The notes beneath the pieces were generated by a model. The model was not told where the DNA came from, did not search any database, and saw only the letters and a list, made by a program, of their open reading frames with translations. Position numbers and translations under genes: made by a program. From Topomyia yanbarensis (lineage: Eukaryota > Arthropoda > Insecta > Diptera > Culicidae): a stretch of 64,000 bases of DNA. Shown piece by piece: positions 11,340-21,500 of this stretch (positions within the stretch are counted from its first letter, which is position 1; every line of letters begins with the position of its first letter). Location: positions 13,962,843-14,026,842 of the forward strand of contig NC_080671.1 of the NCBI RefSeq assembly GCF_030247195.1, in the 5' to 3' direction.

Positions 11340-13620
11340 GCATTGGACAACGACGGGACAATCTGCTACTATACTACCAAAACGTTAGTGGTATCAATTC
11401 AACCGTTGAGGAACATCGGCTTGCAGTCTCCGATAACAGTTTTGATGTCATCGTCTTCGTCGAAACGTGGTTAAACGATGACACGCTTTTCAGTCAGATG
11501 TTCGGTACTGGATATGAGGTTTTTCGTTGCGACCGGAACCTTAGAAATAGCTGTAAATCTACGGCAGGTGGTTTATTAGTAGCAGTTAATCGCAGCTTGA
11601 AGGCACGAGTTGTTGAGAAGACTTGCTGGAATTGACCAGGTCTGGACGATAATCGAGCTTGGCGACCGTAAGTTGTACTCGTGTGCGTTGTACGTCCCAC
11701 CTGACAGAGTCCGTGACATCGAATATGTTGAAGCACACTGCAGCTCAGTTTTTACTATCTTCGAAGACGATAAAGCAGATGATGAGATCATCGTGCTAGG
11801 AGATTTTAATCTCCCCAGCATTTCGTGGAGAGCTTCCCGCAATGGATTTCTTTACCCAAATTCCGATCACCCCGTTCTTTACTCAGGGGTGGTGAGGCTT
11901 CTTGACAGCTACAGCTCAGCCACATTACTACAAATCAATCCTATTTCCAACAAGAATAGCCGCCACCTTGATCTTTGTTTTGTCAGCGATCAGGTTTTTG
12001 CTAGATCAGTATTGATGGCTCCCTCTCCTCTAGTGAAACCAGTAGGGCATCACCCATCATTGATCGCCACGATCGATCGCACCCTGGCGCACGATTAAAA
12101 TGTTCCTCCGGTGCTCGTCTCATACGACTTCCACAAAGCTGATCATCGCAGTGTCGCAGACCTCTTCTCCACTCTCGATTAGCTAAATATTCTGGACCCC
12201 GAAGATGTTGATATGGCAGTTCAAAAATTTTCCAACGTTTTGGGTTATGTTATTGACAGGCACGTCCCGAAGAAAGTTCATCATCAACAAATCGGCCCTC
12301 CTTGGCAAACGAGCACGATGCGACGGCTGAAGTCCATTAAGAGTGCTGCTCTGCGGAGGTTTATCGTAAGTATCGCACAATTTCACTTAGAACCTATTAC
12401 GTCAGTCTCAACCATGCTTATAAACGAGCTAGTCAGGATTGTTTCTTTCGATATCAGCAAAACATTCAGCGTAATCTCTAGTCGAACCCAAAACGTTTCT
12501 GGAAATATGTGAATGAACAGCGCAAGGAATCCGCACAGCTACCACATCCCAAGATATGTGTATTTTTTCGGAGAAATTCGCGAAAGTGTTCACAGATGAG
12601 GCCTTAACAGTTGATCAAATTGAAGTCGCTGTTAGTCAAGTTCCGGTTGTGAGCCAAACTCTAAGCGCTATCGATGTCAATGAAACGATGATTACCAGAG
12701 CTTGATCTCGGTTAAAATCGTCTTTCAATCCGGGACCCGATGGCTTCCCTTCAGTACTTTTGAAAAGGCACATCGACGTTTTAGCGACTCCACTTCTTCG
12801 CATCTTTAGAGCATCTATTGTCAGTGACATCTTTCCATGCTGCTGGAAGTCCGCAAACCTGTTCCCAGTCCATAAAAAAGGTAATTAGCGAGACGTCAAT
12901 AAGTACTGAAGAATTACTTCATTGAGTGCTGTCTCGAAGTTGCTCGAGCTGGTGATTATGGAACCTCTTCAGGCTCCCTACAAGCAGTACCTAAGTGACG
13001 ATCAACAGGGCTTCACGTCTGGGCGTTCGACACCAACTAACCTGCTTTGCCTAACATCCTACATAAAAGAGAGTATGGAACGTCGCGCTCAAACTGATGG
13101 TATCTACACAGACCTATATGCCGCTTTTGACAAAGTGAACCATGACATACTAATTGCTAAAATGGAGAGATTTAGAAATAACGGTAGTCTGTTGCAGTTG
13201 TTTCGATCCTACCTTTCAGGTCGAGAAAAAGTGGTTGTCATTGGAGATTGTCAGGCACCCACATTTACCTCTACGTCAGGAGTACCCCAGGGAAGTCCCT
13301 TGGGACCGAAGATGTTTCTGCTTTACTTCAACGACGTTCATCTAGTTCTGAAGATTCCACGCCTGTCATTCGCAGATGATCTCAAGTTCTGGAGATTCCA
13401 CGCCTGTCATTCGCAGATGATCTCAAGATGTTTCTTTTCATCCGCTCTACTGAAGATCCGGTTAACTACCGTCTACTGGATACTGAAATTGAACGCGTTA
13501 GTCAGGTTAAGGATCTAGGAGTGATACTAGACTCGCAACTTACGTTTAAACAGAACGTCTTCTATACAGTTAGCAAAGCATCTTGAATGCTGGGATGCAT
13601 CTTCGAAAAATTTTACGGAC
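11340..13620 (+). pseudogene. CR1 ORF2 (endonuclease + reverse transcriptase), broken
   Basis: The endonuclease begins near 11370 with a YQNVSGINS-like start, FDVIVFVETWLNDD, GGLLVAVNR, then after a frameshift ELGDRKLYSCALYVPP, IIVLGDFNLPSISW and HLDLCFVSD (frame 11610-12098). These are the catalytic ETWL, GDFN and LDL..SD blocks of APE-type endonucleases. The RT begins near 12720 (NPGPDGFPSVLLK), continues past stops at about 12888-12910, then runs open from 12922 to 13518: LLCLTSYIKE, DLYAAFDKVNHDIL, SGVPQGSPLGPKMF, LSFADDLK. Several stops, frameshifts and a 41-bp duplication right after the FADD block destroy it. There is no RNase H, as expected for CR1. Confidence 0.85.
13344..13425 (+). 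repeat. 41-bp tandem duplication across the RT active site
   Basis: Two adjacent 41-bp units (13344-13384 and 13385-13425) differ at one base. Each encodes the PRLSFADDLK active-site block. Because 41 is not a multiple of three, the second unit throws the CR1 RT out of frame. Confidence 0.9.
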
Positions 13621-14230
13621 ATTTATTGTCTCAAAGCGCTGAACTGCTCTTTGTCGCTCTTTGGTGCCAGCTGATTAGTTTGGAACCCCTGCTTGTTTGA
13701 AGGAATGCAGCAAGGGCTTTGTTCGTTGCTGATACTTTGCGAGGTCATCTGGATTTCCCAGCCATCTTGGAGCAAATTAACATAAATGTCGCACCTCGAA
13801 CAACGCGTAACAATCTCATGCTTCGATTGCCATTTCGACGCACAAATTATAGCATGCACGGGGCCTACAAAGGATCTTCAACCAAGTCGCATCAGCTTTC
13901 GACTGGAATTTGTCTCGCCCAACTCTACGTCTACGATTTTACAGAACCTTCAACGGATCCGTTAATTTCGGCTGATTCCTTTATTGTTGTTTTTTTCACT
14001 GTATTGTTATTATTTTTATCAAAGTTTTAAACGATTTGACTGTTAGCAATAAGTTTAGCATAAAGACATTATTGGGGCTTTGAATTGCCTGTTGGTGTAT
14101 ATATGACAAATACAAATACAAATTGAAAAATTCATAACAATATGAAAAAAGACGAAAAAATAATATCGTTCAAGGACACTGCGAATAAATTACCAACAAT
14201 TTAAAAACAAGTCGGTTGAAAAATATTTCG

Positions 14231-14396
14231 GCAATCCTGGTCACCGTTACAACGTTGGTGGTAAGCGTGACCGCCACCCATCCCAGTTGGTGTGGGTTCA
14301 ATCCCAGCCGAGGTCGTTTAGATTTTTCTGAGGTGAAAAAAATCATGGTCACGTCTTCCTTAGGAAAGTCGTTGGTTCCCGGTCCATGAGTTGATG
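14231..14396 (+). repeat. Second SINE-like tRNA-related repeat, split by a SINE
   Basis: The stretch contains an A-box-like TGGTGGTAAGCG and a B-box-like GGGTTCAATCCC at about the spacing expected for a tRNA-derived head, then a body ending at the inserted SINE. The sequence seems to resume after the SINE (14589 to about 14790). It is a different family from the 14408-14577 SINE. Only one copy is in the window, so the call rests on the two promoter-like boxes. Confidence 0.4.
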
Positions 14397-14407
14397 GGTC
14401 GACATCT

Positions 14408-14577
14408 TTTTTTTTTATTTCGATTATAGAGGTTTTAACTTTAAGGTCATTCGCCTCTTCGGGTTAGAAAAATCTCTTATGAGAAATTTCTAACCCTATG
14501 TGCGGGGTCGGGACTCGAACCCAGGAGCGCTGCGTACAAGGCAATCGATTTACCAACTGCGCTACGCCCACCCCCTA
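14408..14577 (-). mobile_element. tRNA-derived SINE, full length
   Basis: Read on the minus strand it begins with a GGGCGTAGCGCAGTTGGTAA head (A box), has the B box GGGTTCGAGTCCC, and ends in a long A-rich tail. It is flanked by an 11-bp duplication with one mismatch (GGTCGACATCT at 14397-14407, GGTCGATATCT at 14578-14588). It belongs to the same family as 1-133 and 28434-28608. Confidence 0.88.
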
Positions 14578-14888
14578 GGTCGATATCTAGTTCTGATAGT
14601 GGAGTCACCTATTTGGTGTCGGTCTTTGGCTTACTAACAAATATCCTCCTCCCGTGATACTTGTGGAGTGCGCAGTAGTATATACGACTTCTAGCAAAAG
14701 CAAGTATCGGACTAATATTCCTTCCGCGACATACGTTCGGGCTGGCCTGCATTGGTATCGATCAATAAACACTTTGAGATTACCAGGATACTATACCTAA
14801 CTTAAAATTAGTTTTAAGCGTTTCGGATTCTCTTCATCAGTAACTATCCAAGATGGTGGTGCCAGTTAGATGACAATTCTAAGCTTGC

Positions 14889-15202
14889 GTTGCGTTGCGT
14901 TGCGTAAGCACGGTATACTTCGTAGATTGCAGACTCATTGAGGAGCATTGTTTGGAAATAAAAATTGATCCAGTCCAAGCGAAATTTTCGCCTGAGAGCC
15001 ACCATTGCGGGCCACGACCATCTTTACCGTAACTTGGGATGAGAAAGGAAGTGTTGATGTGGTACTTACTTAACGGAAGGCCCCGACTCAGTGATACTCC
15101 CATAAGTACCACGGATTGGGTAGTGGGTGGGTTGTTAGTCAGGATTCGCTTCAAGCAAGCGATGCGACTGAGAATATATTTTCGTGCATGTTTGAATAGT
15201 TT
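14889..15202 (-). mobile_element. Short retroposon copy with (ACGCA)n tail
   Basis: Read on the minus strand, this 314-bp sequence ends in a repeated 5-mer (ACGCAACGCAACGCAA) instead of poly(A). It is flanked by a 25-bp duplication with one mismatch (14864-14888 and 15203-15227). The same sequence, tail included, forms the 3' third of the insertion at 34269-35287. The 91-residue open frame here is not conserved in frame with that copy, so it is unlikely to code. It fits a 5'-truncated LINE 3' end or a SINE that uses such a LINE. Confidence 0.75.
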
Positions 15203-15365
15203 AGTTAGATGATAATTCTAAGCTTGCATCAAAATTAGCACTAGTTAGACGCTCAGTTCTAAATCCAAAAAGTTATACGTCTTGCATTAACTAAGCAACG
15301 GGCATGTTCCGAGTGATGTGGTGTGATGCATTTGGTGCTATTAAAGAATCATAATGCCATTACAT

Positions 15366-15611
15366 TGCCCATAAAAGCATAAGAGTCGCATAATGAAAAA
15401 CAGCAAGCCGAGAAAAACTTGGTTCAAGATTTACATTTTCATTGAGCTTTATGGAGGGACAACCATGTTTTGGTATTTTTTTTCGATATTTTCTGAACAA
15501 TCCTGGTAATCTTATTTGTTCATTGTGTTTCAGTGGTGATACGGAATACAATCCAACAGATAATCGAATTTCGACAAAAATCTGTATGGGACTCTTATGC
15601 TTTTATGGGCA
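15366..15611. mobile_element. MITE with 22-bp perfect terminal inverted repeats
   Basis: Perfect 22-bp inverted repeats (TGCCCATAAAAGCATAAGAG... at 15366-15387, its complement at 15590-15611) bound a 246-bp AT-rich segment with no coding frame. The target duplication is not clear from the flanks, so I do not assign a superfamily. Confidence 0.75.
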
Positions 15612-16146
15612 GTACAGCTCTTAGCTTATTTTTTAAATATGTTTCTTTCTCTTTTGTTTGTCATACTGAAAAAGAAACATAAGAACGCATCACAGAATCA
15701 TTGCGGAAAATAGCAGCCAATTGAAGCTGCCTAATAGCATGATTAGTACCGATAGCAAGATTTCAATCTGGACACTTCTACTAGAGTACAATAGGCTATG
15801 GCGTAGGGTCCGGAAATTTCGGGTGCCCCGATCGTTCGAAGGACACAAACCATTGTATCCTACTAATTGAAACTATAATGGAAAAATTTTTCTTCATTAT
15901 TGAATATTTTTTCTTATAATCAATGGAAACTTCCGCCGATGTTTAATCGAAATGCTAATGATGTGACCATTAAGAATACTTCAGACAAACACCCTTCGAC
16001 ATTAGTTTGGCCATATCAAGTCGAAACGCGGGTGGCGTCGTGACAACTCTCCAATAGGAGCTGAGAACAGTATGAAGCAACATCTGATGTTATTTCAAAT
16101 AAATAGTAATTCGAGAAAACATGTCTTGGATCCGCCATTGAGCCTG
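15612..16146. other. No gene seen
   Basis: AT-rich sequence between the MITE and the left end of the mariner relic. Nothing recognisable. Confidence 0.5.
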
Positions 16147-16382
16147 AAGGGTGTCCCACATCAAATTGAATGACGGGAAAAACGCCGTCGAAAATAACCC
16201 ATTGGGTATTTTCTATTGAAAGTTTGGGCTAGAAGTAGTTTAGAGTGTATTGTTTACACTATATTTTTTTCGCTGTCAGTTTTTCGAAAATTGGAAAAAT
16301 GGCGTCACCCGAAAAGCAACTTCGTGAATTGATTTTGCACAAGCACCTGGAAATTCCTCAACTCTCTCATCGGGACATCGCA

Positions 16383-17245
16383 CAGTGGCTGGAGGCTGGC
16401 CAAAACCTCAAACGTTTATTTTTGAAATATTGATATTTTATATTTTTCCTAAATTTCTCATGTATTGAATGATGTATATTCAAAATTTTATGATCATTGG
16501 ATAAGAACACGATTTTTAACATAAGTTCAAACGTAGCAAAGTCCGGACTTTTTAATGATTTTCATTTCCGAAACCACCATTGCTTTGTTCACTTCAAATG
16601 CATGCTGCTCTTTTGATTTTGGTCCGATTTCAGCACAACTAGTTTCGTTGTGTAGAGGAACGAAAGAACTTGGTTAGTGAATAAAATACATTTGGTAAAT
16701 TTGCTTGGAACTATTACTTTTTAGTTTAATTATGTTTGAGGTGGTCAGATCAAATATACTTTTTTCACTAATGTATTCTGTACAAATTTCGGAATCATTT
16801 CGGAATGGTCACATAGTATATATTCTATGGGAAATAACCTCTACTTTTCGAATATCATGGTCTCGTTCTGCGCCTAGGTGCACAAAAAGGTTTAAGGAGA
16901 TTTTGAAGCTTTGTTGCTGATATGGAGGCGCATGGTGTTTTGTGTAAAACAGTTAGACAATCTACAGTAAACCAACACGTTATACAATGGATTTAAAGTA
17001 GTGTTCTTCATTTTTTATGATATTGCTGACATTGGTGAACAGTAACGGAAAATCTATCATGAAAACGGGATTATAGTTATAAGAAAGGTTAAATGACACT
17101 GTATGGAAAAATGCATTTAATATTTTACGACATTTGACATCAAAAATGAGCTCAGCATTTCAAAATTAGCTTAAATTGTGATTTTCAGCCAAATTAGGTA
17201 ACATTTGAGGGTTTGTCCGACTTTTCTTTGATGACCCGCCACTGT
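16383..17245. mobile_element. hAT-like non-autonomous element inside the mariner relic
   Basis: The segment interrupts the mariner helix-turn-helix coding exactly between DIA and KQLG. Its ends match as inverted repeats, CAGTGGCTGG on the left against CAGTGGCGGG on the right strand complement. Flanks ACATCGCA (16375-16382) and GCATCGTA (17246-17253) look like an 8-bp duplication with two changes. That, with CAGTG ends, suggests hAT. There is no transposase frame. The duplication is imperfect, so the superfamily is tentative. Confidence 0.6.
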
Positions 17246-17956
17246 GCATCGTAAAACAACTTGGAATCGTGCAGTCAACTGTGAGTCGTGTGATTAAATG
17301 GTACTACCAAACATTGAGCATCGAACGGAAGGAGAAATTTGGCAATTTTGTGGTTCTATTAGTGATCAGGATCATTAGCGTGTAGTGAAAGTGTTTAAGC
17401 GGTATCCCAATGCTTTGGTCAGGGATGTGGCCAAAAAGATGATGCTGTCGAAGTCTTTCGTTCAGAGAGCCAAGTGCTGGGAGAGACCGCATACATACGA
17501 AGTGCAGAAGGCTCCAAATCGTCACAAACGGCAAAATACGGTTGTAAAATCACGGGCTCGGAAACTGTACAGTGTACACCCAGATGCTGACGCAGCCTCA
17601 TTGTCTCATCACTTTCGTCAAGACGCACTTTCGGCACCTTCCGGAACTACGGAACTACTACCACCCAGAACAAGTTTGATGTTCCGGAGGTAGTAAGGAA
17701 GCAGAAACTTTCAGTTTGCCAATAAATACATGATTTGGCAAGCGATCTGCTCATGTGGCAAATGGAGTGCGCCGTTCGTGACTGTCGGAACTGTAAAAGG
17801 GGAGATCTACAGCAAGGAGTGTCTACAGAAGCGTCTCAGTTTAAGCAACACGAGGACGCTACGATCTTCTGACCGAATCTAGCTTCGTGCCACTATTCTA
17901 ATGTTGTCCCCCAACGCACCGGAACGAAGGTCCATCGAAAAATATTGGACAACTAT

Positions 17957-18194
17957 TGGTTGCTCAAATCATTGTTTACCCAAAGTGAAAAAATGTTTAC
18001 AGTGTAATGTATTTATCTTGGTTCCCACCTTTTTTATTTACAGGCGCTAGCTTGAATTTCTTGACACTGTAAGCCGGAAGATCGAAGGAGTGAAAATAAA
18101 ACTTAATAAATATTCACGCAGTTAAGACGTGTTTTTACGTTTATACAAATACAGTCCACTGACTCTTTTTTCGCACTGAGTTATCCGATGAACA
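17957..18194 (+). repeat. BEL/Pao 5' LTR
   Basis: 238 bp, identical to the 3' LTR except one base (CACGCAG near 18113-18119 versus CACTCAG in the 3' copy). An AATAAA-type signal (GAAAATAAAACTTAATAAAT) lies near 18092-18111. The promoter and start site are expected here but no canonical TATA box is obvious. Confidence 0.96.
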
Positions 18195-18215
18195 TTTGGA
18201 CCTTCGATCCGGATA
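18195..18215 (+). other. Candidate primer-binding site of the BEL element
   Basis: Just after the LTR, following two T residues, is TGGACCTTCGATCCGGA. It starts with TGG (complement of the CCA tRNA end) and looks like the 3' part of a tRNA T arm and acceptor. I do not assign the tRNA species. Confidence 0.6.
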
Positions 18216-18508
18216 TCGTGCTAGTGTGACAAAAGTGACCAATTGATTCCAGTTCGTGCGCGTAACGGGAAAATAATGATTTTCGCAGAGATTTCGGCTG
18301 ACGAAAAGTTTGTAATATCGCGACGCGTTCCGTCGTAGATAAATAAAGAAAGAACTTTGATATGCAGTTAAGGTCTGCAAGTGTGAAAAAGACACTGTTT
18401 CCTGGTTCCCCGCTTTTTGCTTTGAGAAGTGCAAAAGTGTTGCATACTCCCGTGCTGAGTGTGGAAGAGCAGAAAAAACAGCAGGAAATTCGTGAAACGG
18501 AATAGAAG

Positions 18509-21500
18509 ATGGCTGAATCGATCAATGCGCTGGTTCAATGCTGTGCTGCGACGAAGGGAAAAGTTGAGCGAATTTGTAGAGCAATTGATGCCGCAGGTAA
18601 CGATAGTGGAAAGTTCAATATTCATGGATTGAACTTATATATGAAAACCGTTGATTCTGCGTATATGGAATACAATGATTTCCAAAATCGGATATATTTG
18701 TCGCACCCATCCAAACGAGCTGAATTCGAGACTGGGTTTGTGGAATTCGAAGAGCTGTACGAATATGTTCGCATTGAGCTCAGTAAGATGATTCAAAATC
18801 ATGAAGACGAGCAAAAGGCAATTGGCATCGCAGCTGCAATGCAGAGAGAGCAACAGATGCTGAAGTTTTCACTGACTGAGGAAGGAAATCGGCCTAGCAC
18901 TAGTGGATATCAACCGGGCAGCGTTCAAGCTCGAATTCCATCGCTTCTACTGCAGAATACTCCTCTACCCACGTTTGACGGACGATATGAAAACTGGTTC
19001 AAGTTCAAGGCCATGTTTTGCGATATTATCGACCGATGCACCAGTGATTCCCCTGCTACTAAGTTGCATTTTTTGGACAAGGCGTTAGTAGCCAAGGCTC
19101 AAGGTGCGATCGATCAGCAAACTCTGAACGACAACAACTACGAGGGAGCCTGGAAAATTTTGACGGAGAGATTTGAAAATTTACCGATGGTTATCCATGG
19201 TTATATTACCAAGTTGTTGAATTTGAAACCTATGGCTAAGGAGTCGTTTCAGGAATTGAAAACGCTGGTTGACGATTGCGAGAAACGGGTGGACTCTTTG
19301 GAGTTTCACAAGTTAAACATGGATAAAATGACTGAGGCTATTATTGTGACGCTTTTAACATCCAAGCTCGACCCTGATACACGAAAGTGTTGGGAAACGA
19401 CAATTGAACACGGCAAATTGCCGGTGTACAAGGACACAATTGTCTTTCTTCGAAAACGCAGCTATGTACTAGAGCGCTGTGAACAGGCAGCCAGTCTGAA
19501 GCAAACTAGAGGAGGAGCTGCGACAACTAAGACTGCCCCCGTTTTTAATAAGGTGCATTCGGTGGTGGTACAGAAAAATGAAAATCATTGTCCGGTATGT
19601 GAATCGAATCATCATGTAGAAATGTGTGAAGACTTCAAGAAATTAAGTATCGCTGCGAGATATAACAAAGCGAAACAAGCTGCTTTGTGCTTTTCCTGTT
19701 TAAGGAAGGGTCATCGCACAGCGAACTGTCGATCCAGTCAAGCTTGTTCAACGTGCTCGAAGAAACATCATTCTTTGATGCACCCCGAGGAACGGAAACT
19801 AGAATCATCAAACCTACCACCTACAGAATTGAAATCTGGTGGTGCCGAACTAACGGCCGCAAAGTGTACGCTACCTGATATAGTTTATGTGAACACATCT
19901 GTGAAAAGGCAGGTGCTCTTGGCAACTGCGGTCGTTCACGTGGTTGATTCTTGCGGTATGCTACATAATTGTCGTGCGCTGCTGGATTCCGGCGCGATGG
20001 CTAATTTTGTGTCGGAGAGAATGATCGATTTGCTTGGTCTGCGCAAGGAGTGCGTTGAAATTCCGGTTATCGGTGTGAATGGCATGAAAACGTTAGTAAA
20101 GTTCAAAGCACATGCCATAGTGAAGTCCAGAACAATGGAATATGAATTTGGTTTGGATTACCTGATAATACCGAAGGTTACTGGTGCGCTACCAACAAGA
20201 AAGATCGACATCGTAAATTGGCCGATACCTAACGGTGTGGTGTTGGCTGACCGGAATTTCAATGAGCCGAGTCGCATAGATATGTTGATCGGCGCAGAAG
20301 TTTTTTATGGGCTGCTACTAGCAGGTAAGATTAGAATGTCCGATGATTTACCGTTGCTACAGGAAAGCGTGCTGGGCTGGCTTATAGCTGGAGCAGTAGC
20401 TGATGTGACGCCGGTTCAAACCGCTCGAGTCTGTCAAGTAACGCCATCTGTTGATCCGGAAGATGACCTCTCTGAGTTAGTGAGGCGCTTCTGGGCCATT
20501 GATGAACAAGTAGAAGAAACGTTTTTCTCAGATGACGGCTGCGAGGAGCATTTTAAGCAAACTCATATTCGTACAAAGGATGGCAGATACGTGGTGATGC
20601 TTCCTTTTCGAACGAACGTGACTGATCTGGGAGAGTCCCGGAAACAAGCTGAACGAAGATTCGAACTATTGGAAAGAAGACTGGATAATTGTCCTGATTT
20701 GAAACGAATGTATGGAGAATTTATCGACGAGTATGTGGCCCTCGGCCACTGTGTCAGCATCGAACGTAATGAAGATTTTGCTTACTATCTTCCCCACCAC
20801 TGTGTATTGAAGCCAGACAGTTCGTCAACAAAGCTGAGGGTCGTGTTCGATGCATCGGCGAAGAGCGACACTGGTTTGTCTTTGAATGACGTAATGAAGG
20901 TTGGGCCAACAGTGCAAAGTAGTCTTTTTGACATCATACTCCGATTTAGAACCTTCAAATACTCTTTCACAGCTGATGTACCAAAGATGTACAGACAAAT
21001 TCTGGTGAATGAAGCTCACACTTGTTATCAACGCATTTTGTGGAGAAAAGTAAGGTCCGATCCGTTGAGTGAATTTGAATTGAAAACGGTGACCTACGGT
21101 ACGGCAGCTGTACCATATTTAGCTACTCGCTCTCTGCTCCAGCTAGCTAACGACGAAGAAAGGGAATATCCTTCAGCTAGTGTTGAATTGAAGAAATCTT
21201 TCTACATTGACGATGTTTTGTTGGGTGCAAACACATTGGTCGAAGCGATGAAATTGCGAGGCGATCTAGTGAAACTGTTAGCTAAAGGAGGATTCGAGCT
21301 TCACAAATGGTGTGCCAATGATGATGAACTGCTTGAAGGCATTCCTCTGGAAGCTCGAGAGAAGCAGATGGCGTTTGAAAATTGCAATGTAAATGGAGTA
21401 ATAAAAACGCTCGGATTATACTGGAATCCGACCAGTGATGAATTTATCTTCCGTGTTAGGGCGATTGATGATGATCTAAAACTGCCAACTAAGCGACAAG

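Larger units (their letters stand above)
7930..14124 (+). mobile_element. CR1-clade LINE (T1/Q-like), decayed, with two nested insertions
   Basis: ORF1 debris, an apurinic-type endonuclease and a reverse transcriptase occur in the usual order on the plus strand. The element ends in a short 6-mer run (ACAAATACAAATACAAAT) near 14105-14124, as CR1 elements end in short tandem repeats instead of poly(A). Two other elements sit inside it: a hAT-type element (8514-9419) and an RTE fragment (9525-10952). A segment in the ORF1-ORF2 linker occurs twice (about 9442-9512 and 11205-11280, both with a GGGGTCTTCC core). The 5' boundary is approximate. Confidence 0.8.

Noticed and set aside
14485..14577. 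A functional tRNA gene on the minus strand
   Set aside because: The A and B boxes are there, but the acceptor stem and anticodon arm do not fold properly and the sequence continues into a SINE body with tail and TSD.
14879..15154. 91-codon frame as a conserved small gene (also 34993-35292)
   Set aside because: The two copies share the start, but their frames diverge by frameshift in the middle while the DNA stays similar, so protein selection is not supported.
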